DNA of 64,000 nucleotides from Neoarius graeffei (lineage: Eukaryota; Chordata; Actinopteri; Siluriformes; Ariidae). Shown here one piece after another: positions 55,828-64,000 of the stretch; the first letter of the stretch is position 1, and every line of letters begins with the position of its first letter. A program made the position numbers and the translations under genes. The notes beneath the pieces are model-generated. The model was not told the origin of the DNA and did no database searches. It worked only from the letters and a program-made list of their open reading frames with translations. The stretch spans positions 59,244,241-59,308,240 of the forward strand of contig NC_083577.1 of NCBI RefSeq assembly GCF_027579695.1, written 5' to 3'.

Positions 55828-56088
55828 GAATTTGACGCCTGCCACACACTCAAAAGAGTTGGAACAGAGGCATGTTTACCACTGTGTTACTGTTTTACAT
55901 CACTTTTCCTTTTAATTACACTTTTTAAAATAATTTAGGAACTGAGGACAATAATTTTTACAGTTTTGCCAGTGGAATTTTTTCCCCTTCTTGCTTGATA
56001 CGAGACTGCTCAACATTCTCATATCAAGCTTTCTCCTTGTGTAATACAGTTTCAGGTTGCATTTCTTGATGCTGCAGTGGACTGCGTA

Positions 56089-56964
56089 CACTCACTGGCC
56101 ACTTTATTAGGAACACCCATCCACCTGCTGTTTGATGCAGTTCTCTAATCAGCCGATCCCTTGACAGCAGCACAATGCATAAAATCATGCAGACACAAAT
56201 CAAGAGCTTCAGTTAACGTTCACTTCAAACATCAGAATGGGAAAAATTATCATCTCTGTGACTTTCACTGTGGCGTGGGCGTTGGTGCCAGATGGACTGG
56301 TTTGAGTATTTCAGAAACTGCTGATCTCCTGGGGTTTTCACACACAACAGTCTCTAGAGTTTACACAGAATGGTGCGACAAACAAAAAAACATTGAGTGA
56401 GTGACAGTTCTGTGGGTGGAAACGTCTCGTTGATAAGAGAAGGCAGAGGAAAATGGCCAGATTGGTTCGAGCTGCCAGGAAGGATATAGCAAATCATAGT
56501 AACTCTTTACAATCATGGTGAGTAGAAAAGCATCTCAGCATGCAACAGCAGAAGACCACATTGGGTTCCACTCCTGCCAGCCAAGAACAGGAATCTTAAG
56601 CCTAGGTCACAACCGGACGTACGATGTTTTGGCCGTGCGATTTTTGGCGTTTCCCAAATCGCTGCGTTTTTTTTGTTCGTGGAGAAAGACGCACGTTGGC
56701 CGTAAGTTTGTCTTGCAACCTGAAAAAAACATAAGCGCCTGTAGAGTTTGTTTGACATGACAAAGAACCTCCGTGGCCGGTCTGCGGCCAGTCTACGGCT
56801 CGAAAATCAGCACGTTACACGCGCGCCCTCTGTGCGTTTCACGCGCGCCCTCTGTGTGTTTCTTGCGTTTTTTGCACGTAGACCGGCCGTAGGAGCACGT
56901 ACAGCCGGTTGTGACCGAGGTTTTAGAATCAAAAACAAGTTCCTATTAAAGTGGCCGGTGAGTG
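56089..56964 (+). mobile_element. Short Tc1-like element, copy 2, with MITE
   Basis: TA-flanked ends CACTCACTGGCCACTTTATT and TAAAGTGGCCGGTGAGTG. Codes for a Tc1 N-terminal helix-turn-helix fragment (LSISETADLLGFSHTTVSRV, about 56293-56360) and then decays. A Harbinger-type MITE sits at 56599-56922. Homologous to 19230-19750. Confidence 0.87.
56599..56922. mobile_element. Harbinger-type MITE
   Basis: Ends AGCCTAGGTCACAACCGG and CCGGTTGTGACCGAGGTT, flanked by TTA (56596-56598 and 56923-56925). The sister Tc1 copy at 19.7 kb shows the empty site CTTAGGATC. 324 bp, CpG-rich relative to its surroundings, with a 21-bp direct duplication CACGCGCGCCCTCTGTG. Ends resemble those of 33687-36518. Confidence 0.75.
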
Positions 56965-57379
56965 TAAGTGACAATTGTTTTCTGAAGTACTCCCAAGCCC
57001 ATGTCGTTATATTTATCACAGTAGAATGACAGTTTCTTACATGATGTCATCTGAGGCCTTGAAGGTCATGCACATTAAACAATGGTTTCTGGCCTTGCCC
57101 TACACAGACTGAGATTTCTCCAGATTCCCTTAATCTTTTCACAATATTATGTATTGTACATGATGAAAGACCTAAATTCTTTTCAAGCTTGCAGTGAGAA
57201 ATGTTCTTTTTGAACTGATTGACAATTCCCTCACAAAGTTTGGCACAAAGTATTAAGCTACAACTCTCTTTGCTAGGTAAAGACTGAGCTTTTCGTGAAT
57301 GCTCCTTTTATAGGCTACCCGTTCATGATACCCTCACCTGTTTCAAATACACCTGCTTATTGTGGAATGTTTCAAAACT

Positions 57380-57752
57380 CATCTCATTATCTCTAGCCGC
57401 TTTATCCTGTTCTACAGGGTCACAGGCAAGCTGGAGCCTATCCCAGCTGACTACGGGCGAAAGGCGGGGTACACCCTGGACAAGTCGCCAGGTCATCACA
57501 GGGCTGACACATAGACACAGACAACCATTCACACTCACATTCACACCTACGGTCAATTTAGAGTCACCAGTTAACCTAACCTGCATGTCTTTGGACTGTG
57601 GGGGAAACCGGAGCACCCAGAGGAAACCCACGCGGACACGGGGAGAACATGCAAACTCCGCACAGAAAGGCCCTCGCCGGCCACGGGGCTCGAACCCGGA
57701 CCTTCTTGCTGTGAGGCGACAGCGCTAACCACTACACCACCGTGCCGCCCCT
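57380..57752 (-). mobile_element. SINE dimer, first unit
   Basis: Full-length minus-strand copy. GTTTCAAAACT precedes it (57369-57379), separates it from the next unit (57753-57763) and follows that unit (58140-58150). Confidence 0.88.
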
Positions 57753-57763
57753 GTTTCAAAACT

Positions 57764-58139
57764 CATCTCATCTCATTATCTCTAGCCGCTTTATCCTTCT
57801 ACAGGGTCGCAGGCAAGCTGGAGCCTATCCCAGCTGACTACGGGTGAAAGGCGGGGTACACCCTGGACAAGTCACCAGGTCATCACAGGGCTAACACATA
57901 GACACAGACAACCATTCACACTCACATTCACACCTACGGTCAATTTAGAGTCACCAGTTAACCTAACCTGCATGTCTTTGGACTGTGGGGGAAACCGGAG
58001 CACCCAGAGGAAACCCACACAGACACAGGGAGAACATGCAAACTCCGCACAGAAAGGCCCTCGCCGGCCACGGGGCTCGAACCCGGACCTTCTTGCTGTG
58101 AGGCGACAGCGCTAACCACTACACCACCGTGCCGCCCCT
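57764..58139 (-). mobile_element. SINE dimer, second unit
   Basis: Full-length minus-strand copy with a longer GATGAGAT tail, flanked by the same GTTTCAAAACT on both sides. The three copies of the site are explained by a second insertion into the first one's duplication or by duplication of one unit. Confidence 0.88.
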
Positions 58140-59606
58140 GTTTCAAAACTGTGTAACTCAAATATTTTATAAACTTTTTGCTCTTCAAATTTTTTGGACT
58201 TCAAATTCCTCTGTCCCAACTATTTTTTAAGTGATATCTGCAAAATACAAGCAAGTTGGCAAACCAAAAATATTAGGAGTCATTTTATTATATGTTTGTC
58301 AGTTTAATAAAGGTTCACGAATATTTACAAATTGCACATTTTTGTTTTTATTGCATTTTAGGAAATATCCCAACCTTTCTGGATATGAGGTTTGTAAATT
58401 TGCTAATTATTTTCAAAACTCAGTTTGTCTGGCAAGTTATTAAAGGTTAATAATAATGACAGAGTTAATTTTCTTATTTTTTCTAATAGCTTAATTTAAA
58501 TGAAATAGAACTTAGAATGAACTAGAAGTGTTTGTTTGAATTCATATTTAGTTGTACATGATATTAGGTTCAAAAAAGCATTACATATGTAGTAGCTTCC
58601 AGCAGACTTTATACAAAGAAGTGTGTGAGTAATTACCTTGCCCGGGAGGGAGTCCACAGGGGACGTGGTATTGTTTTCAGTGTGGTTTGTTTGTTTTTTT
58701 TGTTAGCAACATTACGGGGAAACAGCAGGACCAAATATTCATGAAATTTTCAGGATAGATGGGCATTTGTCTCAAATAGAACTTCCAACATTTTGAGGGT
58801 CATCCGGTCAAGGTCAACAAAAAGGTCAAAATTGGGGAGGGTTTTTTGTGATATCTTCCTTCATATTCATCATATTTACTTCAAACCAATTCCAAAATGT
58901 TCATCTTTCAATTCTGCTTACACTGATGTGCTACATGATGGGGTATCTCTCATAGTTTTCTTAGCGGTTGGGGGTCAAATGTCAGGGGGGTCAAGGTCAT
59001 CGCTAAAATTTGCATATTTTCCATTATAACTTGAAAACTGTTAGAGATAGAGAGATGTTTATCATTATCAACATATAGGAAGTCATATATGGGCTTTCAT
59101 TTGGCAGCATGACCTTTGACCTTGTTTGTTTGTGTGTGTCTGTTAAAAATCTAGCGTCTAGACGGTTGCACTGATTGACTTCAAATTTTCAGGATAGGTG
59201 GGCAATGGTCCGTAGATTACCTGATTAAATTTTGGGGGTAATGGGATCAAGGTGAAGGTCAAGGTCACCAGAAAGGTCAACCTTTCGGTCAAAATAACAT
59301 TTTCCATTATAACTCAAAAACGGTTGCCGATAGACAAATGTTTACTATTATGAGCATATAGGAACTCCTATATCGTCTTTTATTTGGCACTATGACCTTT
59401 GACTTTAAGTGATCTTGAAAGGTCAAACTCAAGGTCACGGGTTTTCAGAGGGCTATAGATAGTTTTCACTGACGTCACGGCATTCTGGGGAATGCCCTCC
59501 AGCCGCCATCTTGTGGGGCAAACAAAACGGACCATCGCCATTACCGGCTACGTTATCTCAGACGAATTTATGAAGTTATATAGTCAGTTTTCTAAAATAA
59601 AGATCA

Positions 59607-59792
59607 ATGTCGGCAAAATCAAGCAAACAGAAGTATATAGATAAATTAGACGACATCTCACGACAACGGTATGCAGCCAAACTGGCCTTGATTGAGGGAA
59701 TTGACCCCTACGAAGTGGACAAAGATGCATTTTCAAGTGACTATGCAGGGCTGCCAAAACCTGAAACTGCCAAAGCCTGCTCCAAAGCCTGA
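59607..59792 (+). pseudogene. N-terminal exon of ISL2EU YqaJ/SWIM-type protein, truncated
   Basis: MSAKSSKQKYIDKLDDISRQ, then RYAAKLALIEGIDPYEVDKD, parallel to RYVEKLAVIDGFDPYDK in copy 1. The frame then runs into a short internal repeat (KPETAKACSKA, with CCAAAGCCTGAAACTG duplicated at about 59755 and 59780) and stops. Interior exons deleted. Confidence 0.62.
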
Positions 59793-59847
59793 AACTGACT
59801 TCATCAAACTTTAAAGGCTGTCTGATATATACAACTTTATATATTCA

Positions 59848-60284
59848 CAGCGCGCCTTTTGTCGGATGCCGCCTTTTTCACGGCTGAATCGTGCAGATCC
59901 GATTTTTTTTGGGGGGGGCGTTGGAGTGTCTGATTATAATTTCAAAGTAAATTCTGTATTAAAATTACTAAATAAGCAAATCCGTTACAGTCCATGAAAC
60001 AGGAAGTATAAGGATGAGAAAAAAACAGTTTAAATCGGAAAGCTGCGCACATTTGTGCAGTCCTGCACACCGCTCAGGCTGCGCAAATGTGCGCAGCTTT
60101 CTGATTTAAACTGTTTTTTTCTCATCCTTATACTTCCTGTTTCATGGACTGTAATGGATTTGCTTATTTAGTAATTTTAATACAGAATTTACTTTGAAAT
60201 TATAATCAGACACTCCAACGCCCCCCCCAAAAAAAAAAAATCGGATCTGCGCGATTCAGGCGGCATCCGCCAAAAGGCGCGCTG
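59848..60284. repeat. Foldback element, about 200-bp arms
   Basis: CAGCGCGCCTTTTGTCGGAT... pairs with ...CAAAAGGCGCGCTG. The arms are almost identical over their full length and meet at a short loop (TCCTGCACACCGCTCAGG, about 60060-60078). Little divergence between arms implies recent formation or gene conversion. It contains G- and C-runs (59930-59938 and 60222-60228) in the arms. Confidence 0.9.
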
Positions 60285-60532
60285 TTTGCATCCCAAACAC
60301 AAATCAAATCATACAGAATAGACCTAAAATGTTTTTCAAAAATGACCCTTGTGTGAGTGAAGTGACAAGTTTCAAATAGAAACATGACAAACGAGCGATA
60401 TTAAGTGTACATTACAATGTAAACTTACACTCAGCGGTTCCAGTTAGGACATTCTCCAGAGATTGTTCACATGATGTTTTGGTTTCCAAAAACAAACTTA
60501 AACACAATTGATTGTTTATTTAAACAACTTAC

Positions 60533-60746
60533 CACTTATAAAATGATCGGAGCAGACTTTGCTGTGTTTGGAAGGCTGATAATCCTTGCGGTTGATTCTC
60601 GCAAGCCATAGATTTCTCCTTTGTATGCTGAGTTTCTTTGTTTGCTCGCCTTCGTGCTCCCGTACAGTGGGAATTCCATAAAAGCTCCGCTTGACTTCAT
60701 CATTTGACCTATTACGACAGCCGTGAATACAACAGATGTGCACCAT
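60533..60746 (-). CDS. THAP-domain exon of ISL2EU-like copy 3
   Basis: ATG at 60746 opens MVHICCIHGCRNRSND, with the C-x4-C of the THAP zinc site, then FYGIP, RRNLWLARINRKD (the conserved Trp), and SKVCSDHFISG with the C-x2-H. This is an essentially complete THAP C2-CH finger with all four ligands. It ends at an AGTG/GTAAGT donor. In ISL2EU elements a THAP finger precedes the DDE transposase, which is missing here. The exon is intact and could still be spliced to something else. Confidence 0.75.
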
Positions 60747-61166
60747 TGCTAGCTTTAAATAGCCTGCTTGGGTTCTTTTGAAGACTTTGTACTCGCGCGT
60801 TACAATGTGTGCTTAGTCACCCGTACGGTAAGCTTGACCTGCAAGATGGCCGCCACTAGGGAATCTCCGACTCTGTGACGTCATATGAAAACTATCTATA
60901 AATTGGAAACGGTTGATGGTAGACATATGTTTACCATTATCAACTTATAGGAAGTGCCATATGGGCTTTCATTTGGCACTATGACCTTTGACCTTGAATA
61001 ACTTTGAAATGTCAAATTCAAGGTCATGGATTTTCATAGGACTATAACTTGACAGCTGATGATTGAGAAATATTACCATTATCAACATATAGGTATAAAA
61101 TAAGTGCTGCCAGGCCAGGTTTGTTTTGCCTGGCAACACTTGTCTAAAATGTAAATGGTTAAAGTG

Positions 61167-61480
61167 GGGCGGCATGGTGGTGTAGTGGTCAGGACTGTTG
61201 CCTATAGCAAGAAGGTTCTGGGTTCAAACTTCACAGCCAACGAGGGGCCTTTCTGTGTGGAGTTTGCATGTTCTCCCCATGTCTGTACGGGTTTCCTCTG
61301 GGTGCTCCGGTTTGCCCCACAGTCCAAAGACATGCAGCCAGGTTAACTGGCTGCTCTAAACTGTCTATTGATCAAGCTTGGAGAGGGATGGGCTCGACCA
61401 AGTTTAAATGCCTGAAACACACCAATTAAAATGTCATCAGTGTTGCTCTTGCTGGCTATAGGGAAAAGAAGAAGAAATGG
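61167..61480 (+). mobile_element. SINE with a different 3' body
   Basis: The head and central part (GGCGGCATGGTGGTGTAGTG, TTTGCATGTTCTCCCC) match the dominant family up to AAAGACATGCAG. The tail is unlike the others: CTGCTCTAAACTGTCTATTG, GAGGGATGGGCTCGACCAAG, ending AAAGAAGAAGAAATGG. GGTTAAAG flanks it (61157 and 61479). Confidence 0.72.
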
Positions 61481-61667
61481 TTAAAGACAGTTAATTCTAT
61501 CATGCCATTCGTTGTGTATGCCTGAAAGTATATGCCAGTGTTTTTGAAGTTTGCTCTAAATGCATAATAAATGTAGACTATTCCTGCCACATGTTCTAAA
61601 CATTCAGCTTTTATCCCCAATCTTCACCTCTAGATTATACTGATTTTACCTCTTAGATCTCTGCTTT
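61481..61667. other. Intergenic, no feature seen
   Basis: Short AT-rich spacer. Confidence 0.5.
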
Positions 61668-62047
61668 GGCGGCACGGTGGTGTAGTGGTTAGCACTGTCA
61701 CCTCACAGCAAGAAGGTCCTGGGTTCAAGCCCCGGGGCCGGCGAGGGCCTTTCTGTGCGGAGTTTGCATGTTCTCCCCGTGTCCGCGTGGGTTTCCTCCG
61801 GGTGCTCCGGTTTCCCCCACAGTCCAAAGACATGCAGGTTAGGTTAACTGGTGACTCTAAATTGACCGTAGGTGTGAATGTGAGTGTGAATGGTTGTCTG
61901 TGTCTATGTGTCAGCCCTGTGATGACCTGGCGACTTGTCCAGGGTGTACCCCGCCTTTCGCCCGTAGTCAGCTGGGATAGGCTCCAGCTTGCCTGCGACC
62001 CTGTAGAAGGATAAAGCGGCTAGAGATAATGAGATGAGATGAGATGA
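61668..62047 (+). mobile_element. SINE dimer, first unit
   Basis: Full-length copy ending in a GATGAGATGAGATGA tail, followed by the spacer GTTTTGAAACAGG, the same sequence that separates the 57.4-58.1 kb pair when read on the opposite strand. Confidence 0.87.
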
Positions 62048-62060
62048 GTTTTGAAACAGG

Positions 62061-62435
62061 GGCGGCACGGTGGTGTAGTGGTTAGCGCTGTCGCCTCACA
62101 GCAAGAAGGTCCGGGTTCGAGCCCCGTGGCCGGCGAGGGCCTTTCTGTGTGGAGTTTGCATGTTCTCCCCGTGTCCGCGTGGGTTTCCTCCGGGTGCTCC
62201 GGTTTCCCCCACAGTCCAAAGACATGCAGGTTAGGTTAACTGGTGACTCTAACTTGACTGTAGGTGTGAGTGTGAATGGTTGTCTGTGTCTATGTGTCAG
62301 CCCTGTGATGACCTGGCGACTTGTCCAGGGTGTACCCCGCCTTTCGCCCGTAGTCAGCTGGGATAGGCTCCAGCTTGCCTGCGACCCTGTAGAAGGATAA
62401 AGCGGCTAGAGATAATGAGATGAGATGAGATGAAA
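62061..62435 (+). mobile_element. SINE dimer, second unit
   Basis: Full-length copy with a GATGAGATGAGATGA tail. No GTTTTGAAAC follows it, and none precedes the first unit, unlike the pair at 57.4-58.1 kb. Confidence 0.87.
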
Positions 62436-62449
62436 AATGATAAAGCTTC

Positions 62450-62461
62450 TGCGCATGCGCA
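62450..62461. promoter_or_regulatory. Perfect NRF1-type site
   Basis: TGCGCATGCGCA, the palindromic consensus for the NRF1 activator, which usually sits in CpG-rich promoters of housekeeping genes. It is 15 bp beyond the SINE tail and about 490 bp upstream of the candidate start codon at 62944. Confidence 0.6.
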
Positions 62462-62699
62462 ACACTTTTCTCACCCCCCCCCAAAAAAAAAATTCAAGCT
62501 TCTCTGTATAATTTAATGGTGAAACCTTTTAGATTGTAAGAAAAAAAAACGTTATACATAGTTTTCTGTCTTATCTATGATAAGACGATTTATATTATCA
62601 CAATATGGGTTTCTACGGGACATTTTCCGAAAGCTTTCAGTTACAAAATAGCTTTATCGGGATAAATGTTTAATTTTTAACACTGCTGAAAGAAGCTGC

Positions 62700-62946
62700 G
62701 CATTAATCACCGCAGTGTAAGTGTTTTTTTTTTTTTTTTTTAGGGTTCACTAAATTAGTTTCCGATTGAAGAAACAATTCGAGTCAGTTAACTCGGCTCG
62801 TTTCTCTCACTGTTTTGCTGCTCAGCGCTCGAGCGACACAACTTCCGTCCTTCGTGAACTTTGAACCTTGACTGAGTTATCCAATCAGCTTGCAGTTTAT
62901 TGGGTAGTGGAGGAGAAGTTCGGTTGCTAAATGCTAAGTCAACATG
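62700..62946 (+). other. Candidate host gene promoter and first exon ending at ATG
   Basis: CpG frequency rises from about 62755. A CCAAT motif (62880) and nearby ATTGG precede CTAAGTCAACATG with ATG at 62944-62946, immediately followed by the consensus donor GTGAGT at 62947. First exons that end with the initiator codon are known in several vertebrate housekeeping genes. The product cannot be named because only Met is encoded here. The next exon is beyond the window or unrecognised. I infer the gene from signal content and the absence of transposon marks. Confidence 0.45.
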
Positions 62947-64000
62947 GTGAGTTACATGTTGCCGACATTTTAAAAGAACGGACAGTAGGTGTAGGTTTTA
63001 GCGATAAAACAGTATGAGCATGTATCAGAGAAGCTGATGTAATAGCTGTGTGGTTATAATAATGTGTATATGTACGGAATAGTGAGTGTGTTGAAGAGTT
63101 AGCACTGTAGCGAGGCGCCGCCGCGGCGTGCCGAATGAATGAGGCACTGAGGGAGTGCTGTTAGCGCGCTTGCTATTGTTATCCCGAGTGTCTGTTTCCG
63201 CATGTAAACAAGTTCAGGTCTTTATGTTTTATATCTCGGTTAATTTTATTCCAGCACTATACTACAGATATACAGTGAAAAAGGAGCTAGTTAGCCCACA
63301 GTGTTAGCTACGCGAACCGGAGTCTGACTTCAGTTTAGTAAGACTGTGTGTGAGAGAGAGCACTAAAAAGGTCAGATATAAAATACATAAATTGTGAGTG
63401 GATGTGTGAACTAAACACAACCGAGCTACACGTTCAGTTTACAAGTCTAAACATGAACCTTGTTGTCACATCTAAGCTGTGGTTTCGGCTAACGGTAGCT
63501 GACTTGCTAACTGAGTGAAGTTTAACTTCTGGACAGAAAAGAAAAGCTTCACTTCTAACAAGCTCCTTCAGAAAGATCTGCCTCTCTGTAAAAAAAAAAA
63601 GTTATATTTCCTCTAAGGCAAGGTACTAGAGGTGAATAGAGTAATTAAAAATGCGTTTCTTTTGCCAGTTTATTGCTAATATTCTTTCTTTTAAAAAAAC
63701 CCACTAAATTTGCATGTATGTGTGCAAAACAGGCTTCCTGTAATTAAATCTGCATACTTAACAAAACTCATGTTGGAATGAAAATATTTATTCACTTTGA
63801 AGGCATGACTCTAGAGAGACTTTTACAGAAAAGTCTGTTGGAAAGGGCATCCCTTTCTTGTTTAATATAGGAAATAATTAATGTTAATAATTTTAATTAA
63901 TATTTTACAACATCTTTAGTAGAAGTGCAACAAGATTTTAAAAGTACAAAGTGATTTACTGGAGCAGACATGCATTAATTGGTTTAAAAGGTCATCATAA
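62947..64000 (+). other. Candidate first intron, no exon seen
   Basis: CpG-rich to about 63150 (GCGCCGCCGCGGCG at 63115), then AT-rich. Not recognisably repetitive, unlike almost everything to the left. No convincing downstream exon to 64000. Confidence 0.4.

Larger units (their letters stand above)
55283..58394. mobile_element. Decayed mariner-like element hosting five insertions
   Basis: TA-flanked ends CAAACCCCATTTCC and ...GGATATGAGGTTTG; subterminal AAGTTAGGATATTTTC and GAAATATCCCAACCTTTC are inverse matches. Minus-strand transposase traces only (for example, a start region near 57100-57300). Inside lie SINEs at 55457, 57380 and 57764 and a Tc1 at 56089 that itself carries a MITE. Old, since it collected so many younger elements. 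Confidence 0.75.
59457..60897. mobile_element. ISL2EU-like DNA transposon, copy 3, both terminal exons kept
   Basis: Ends AGATAGTTTTCAC and GTGAAA-like TATGAAAACTATCT, flanked by AT. TGACGTCAC lies inside the left end, GTGACGTCA inside the right, and YY1-like GCCGCCATCTTG / CAAGATGGCCGCC further in on both sides. A YqaJ/SWIM-type exon points right from the left end and a THAP exon points left from the right end, so the two genes converge. The interior is replaced by a foldback (59848-60284). Confidence 0.8.
58640..61140. repeat. Dispersed repeat with internal AGGTCA-rich units
   Basis: Diverged units repeat the words ATGACCTTTGACCTT, AAGGTCAA, TCCATTATAACT(T/C), GTTTA(C/T)(C/T)ATTAT(C/G)A(A/G)CATATAGGAA and GGGCTTTCATTTGGCA at roughly 150-300 bp spacing: near 58800-59000, 59020-59130, 59260-59450 and 60900-61090. 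It is interrupted by the ISL2EU-like element. It ends near 61145 in TTTGCCTGGCAACACTTGTC. I do not recognise the family; no coding. Confidence 0.6.

Overview
This is repeat-dominated vertebrate DNA, almost certainly from a ray-finned (teleost) fish. The evidence is the repeat content: many Tc1/mariner copies of fish type, tRNA-headed SINEs resembling the DANA/V-SINE group, L2/Rex-type LINEs, PIF/Harbinger, hAT, P-like and ISL2EU-like DNA transposons, and AT-rich intergenic DNA with long GT, CT, GA and TA microsatellites. No bacterial gene organisation is present. I could not identify a complete host gene. The only good host-gene candidate is a promoter and first exon at the far right (about 62.45-62.95 kb), where an initiator ATG is followed directly by a splice donor.

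Layout. 1-4.34 kb: 3' part of a Gmr1-like Ty3/gypsy element with integrase before reverse transcriptase and a SCAN-like capsid region, ending in an LTR. 4.34-5.06: an L2-type LINE 3' end. 5.07-11.23: a Tc1 remnant split by a Harbinger element (itself hit by a hAT element and by an unknown TIR element that contains a P-like THAP fragment) and by a hAT element (itself hit by an ISL2EU-like element and a P-like THAP element). 12.65-15.48: a Tc1 copy split by an L2 LINE. 15.9-18.96: a near full-length non-LTR retrotransposon with a 12-bp target duplication. 19.2-22.7: two decayed Tc1/mariner elements. 23.2-27.2: SINEs, one split by a short gag-only LTR retrotransposon. 28.1-33.5: a Tc1 copy split by a Rex-type LINE that is itself split by a mariner. 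33.7-36.5: a Harbinger-like element split by a Tc1. 37.4-41.5: SINEs and a Tc1 hit twice by SINEs. 43.1-44.6: a composite element carrying a Crypton-like exon. 44.7-49: SINEs, one split by a hAT MITE. 49.1-52.4: a second copy of the 28-kb Tc1 family, hit by a SINE and by an ISL2EU-like element that contains a foldback and minisatellite. 53-58.4: SINEs and a decayed mariner hosting three SINEs, a Tc1 and a Harbinger MITE. 58.6-61.1: a repeat rich in nuclear-receptor half-sites, hit by a third ISL2EU-like element. 61.2-62.4: SINEs, including a dimer. 62.4-64: candidate host promoter and first intron.

How it fits together. Most boundaries can be set from target-site duplications or from intact copies of the same family in the window, so the insertion order can be read directly. 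The most interesting group is the three ISL2EU-like elements. They have GACGTCA-type (CRE-like) motifs and YY1-like motifs just inside both ends. Between them they retain a YqaJ/SWIM-type first exon at one end and a divergent THAP exon at the other, which suggests a two-gene transposon with a promoter in each terminus. Nearly all transposon genes here are broken by stops, frameshifts or insertions.
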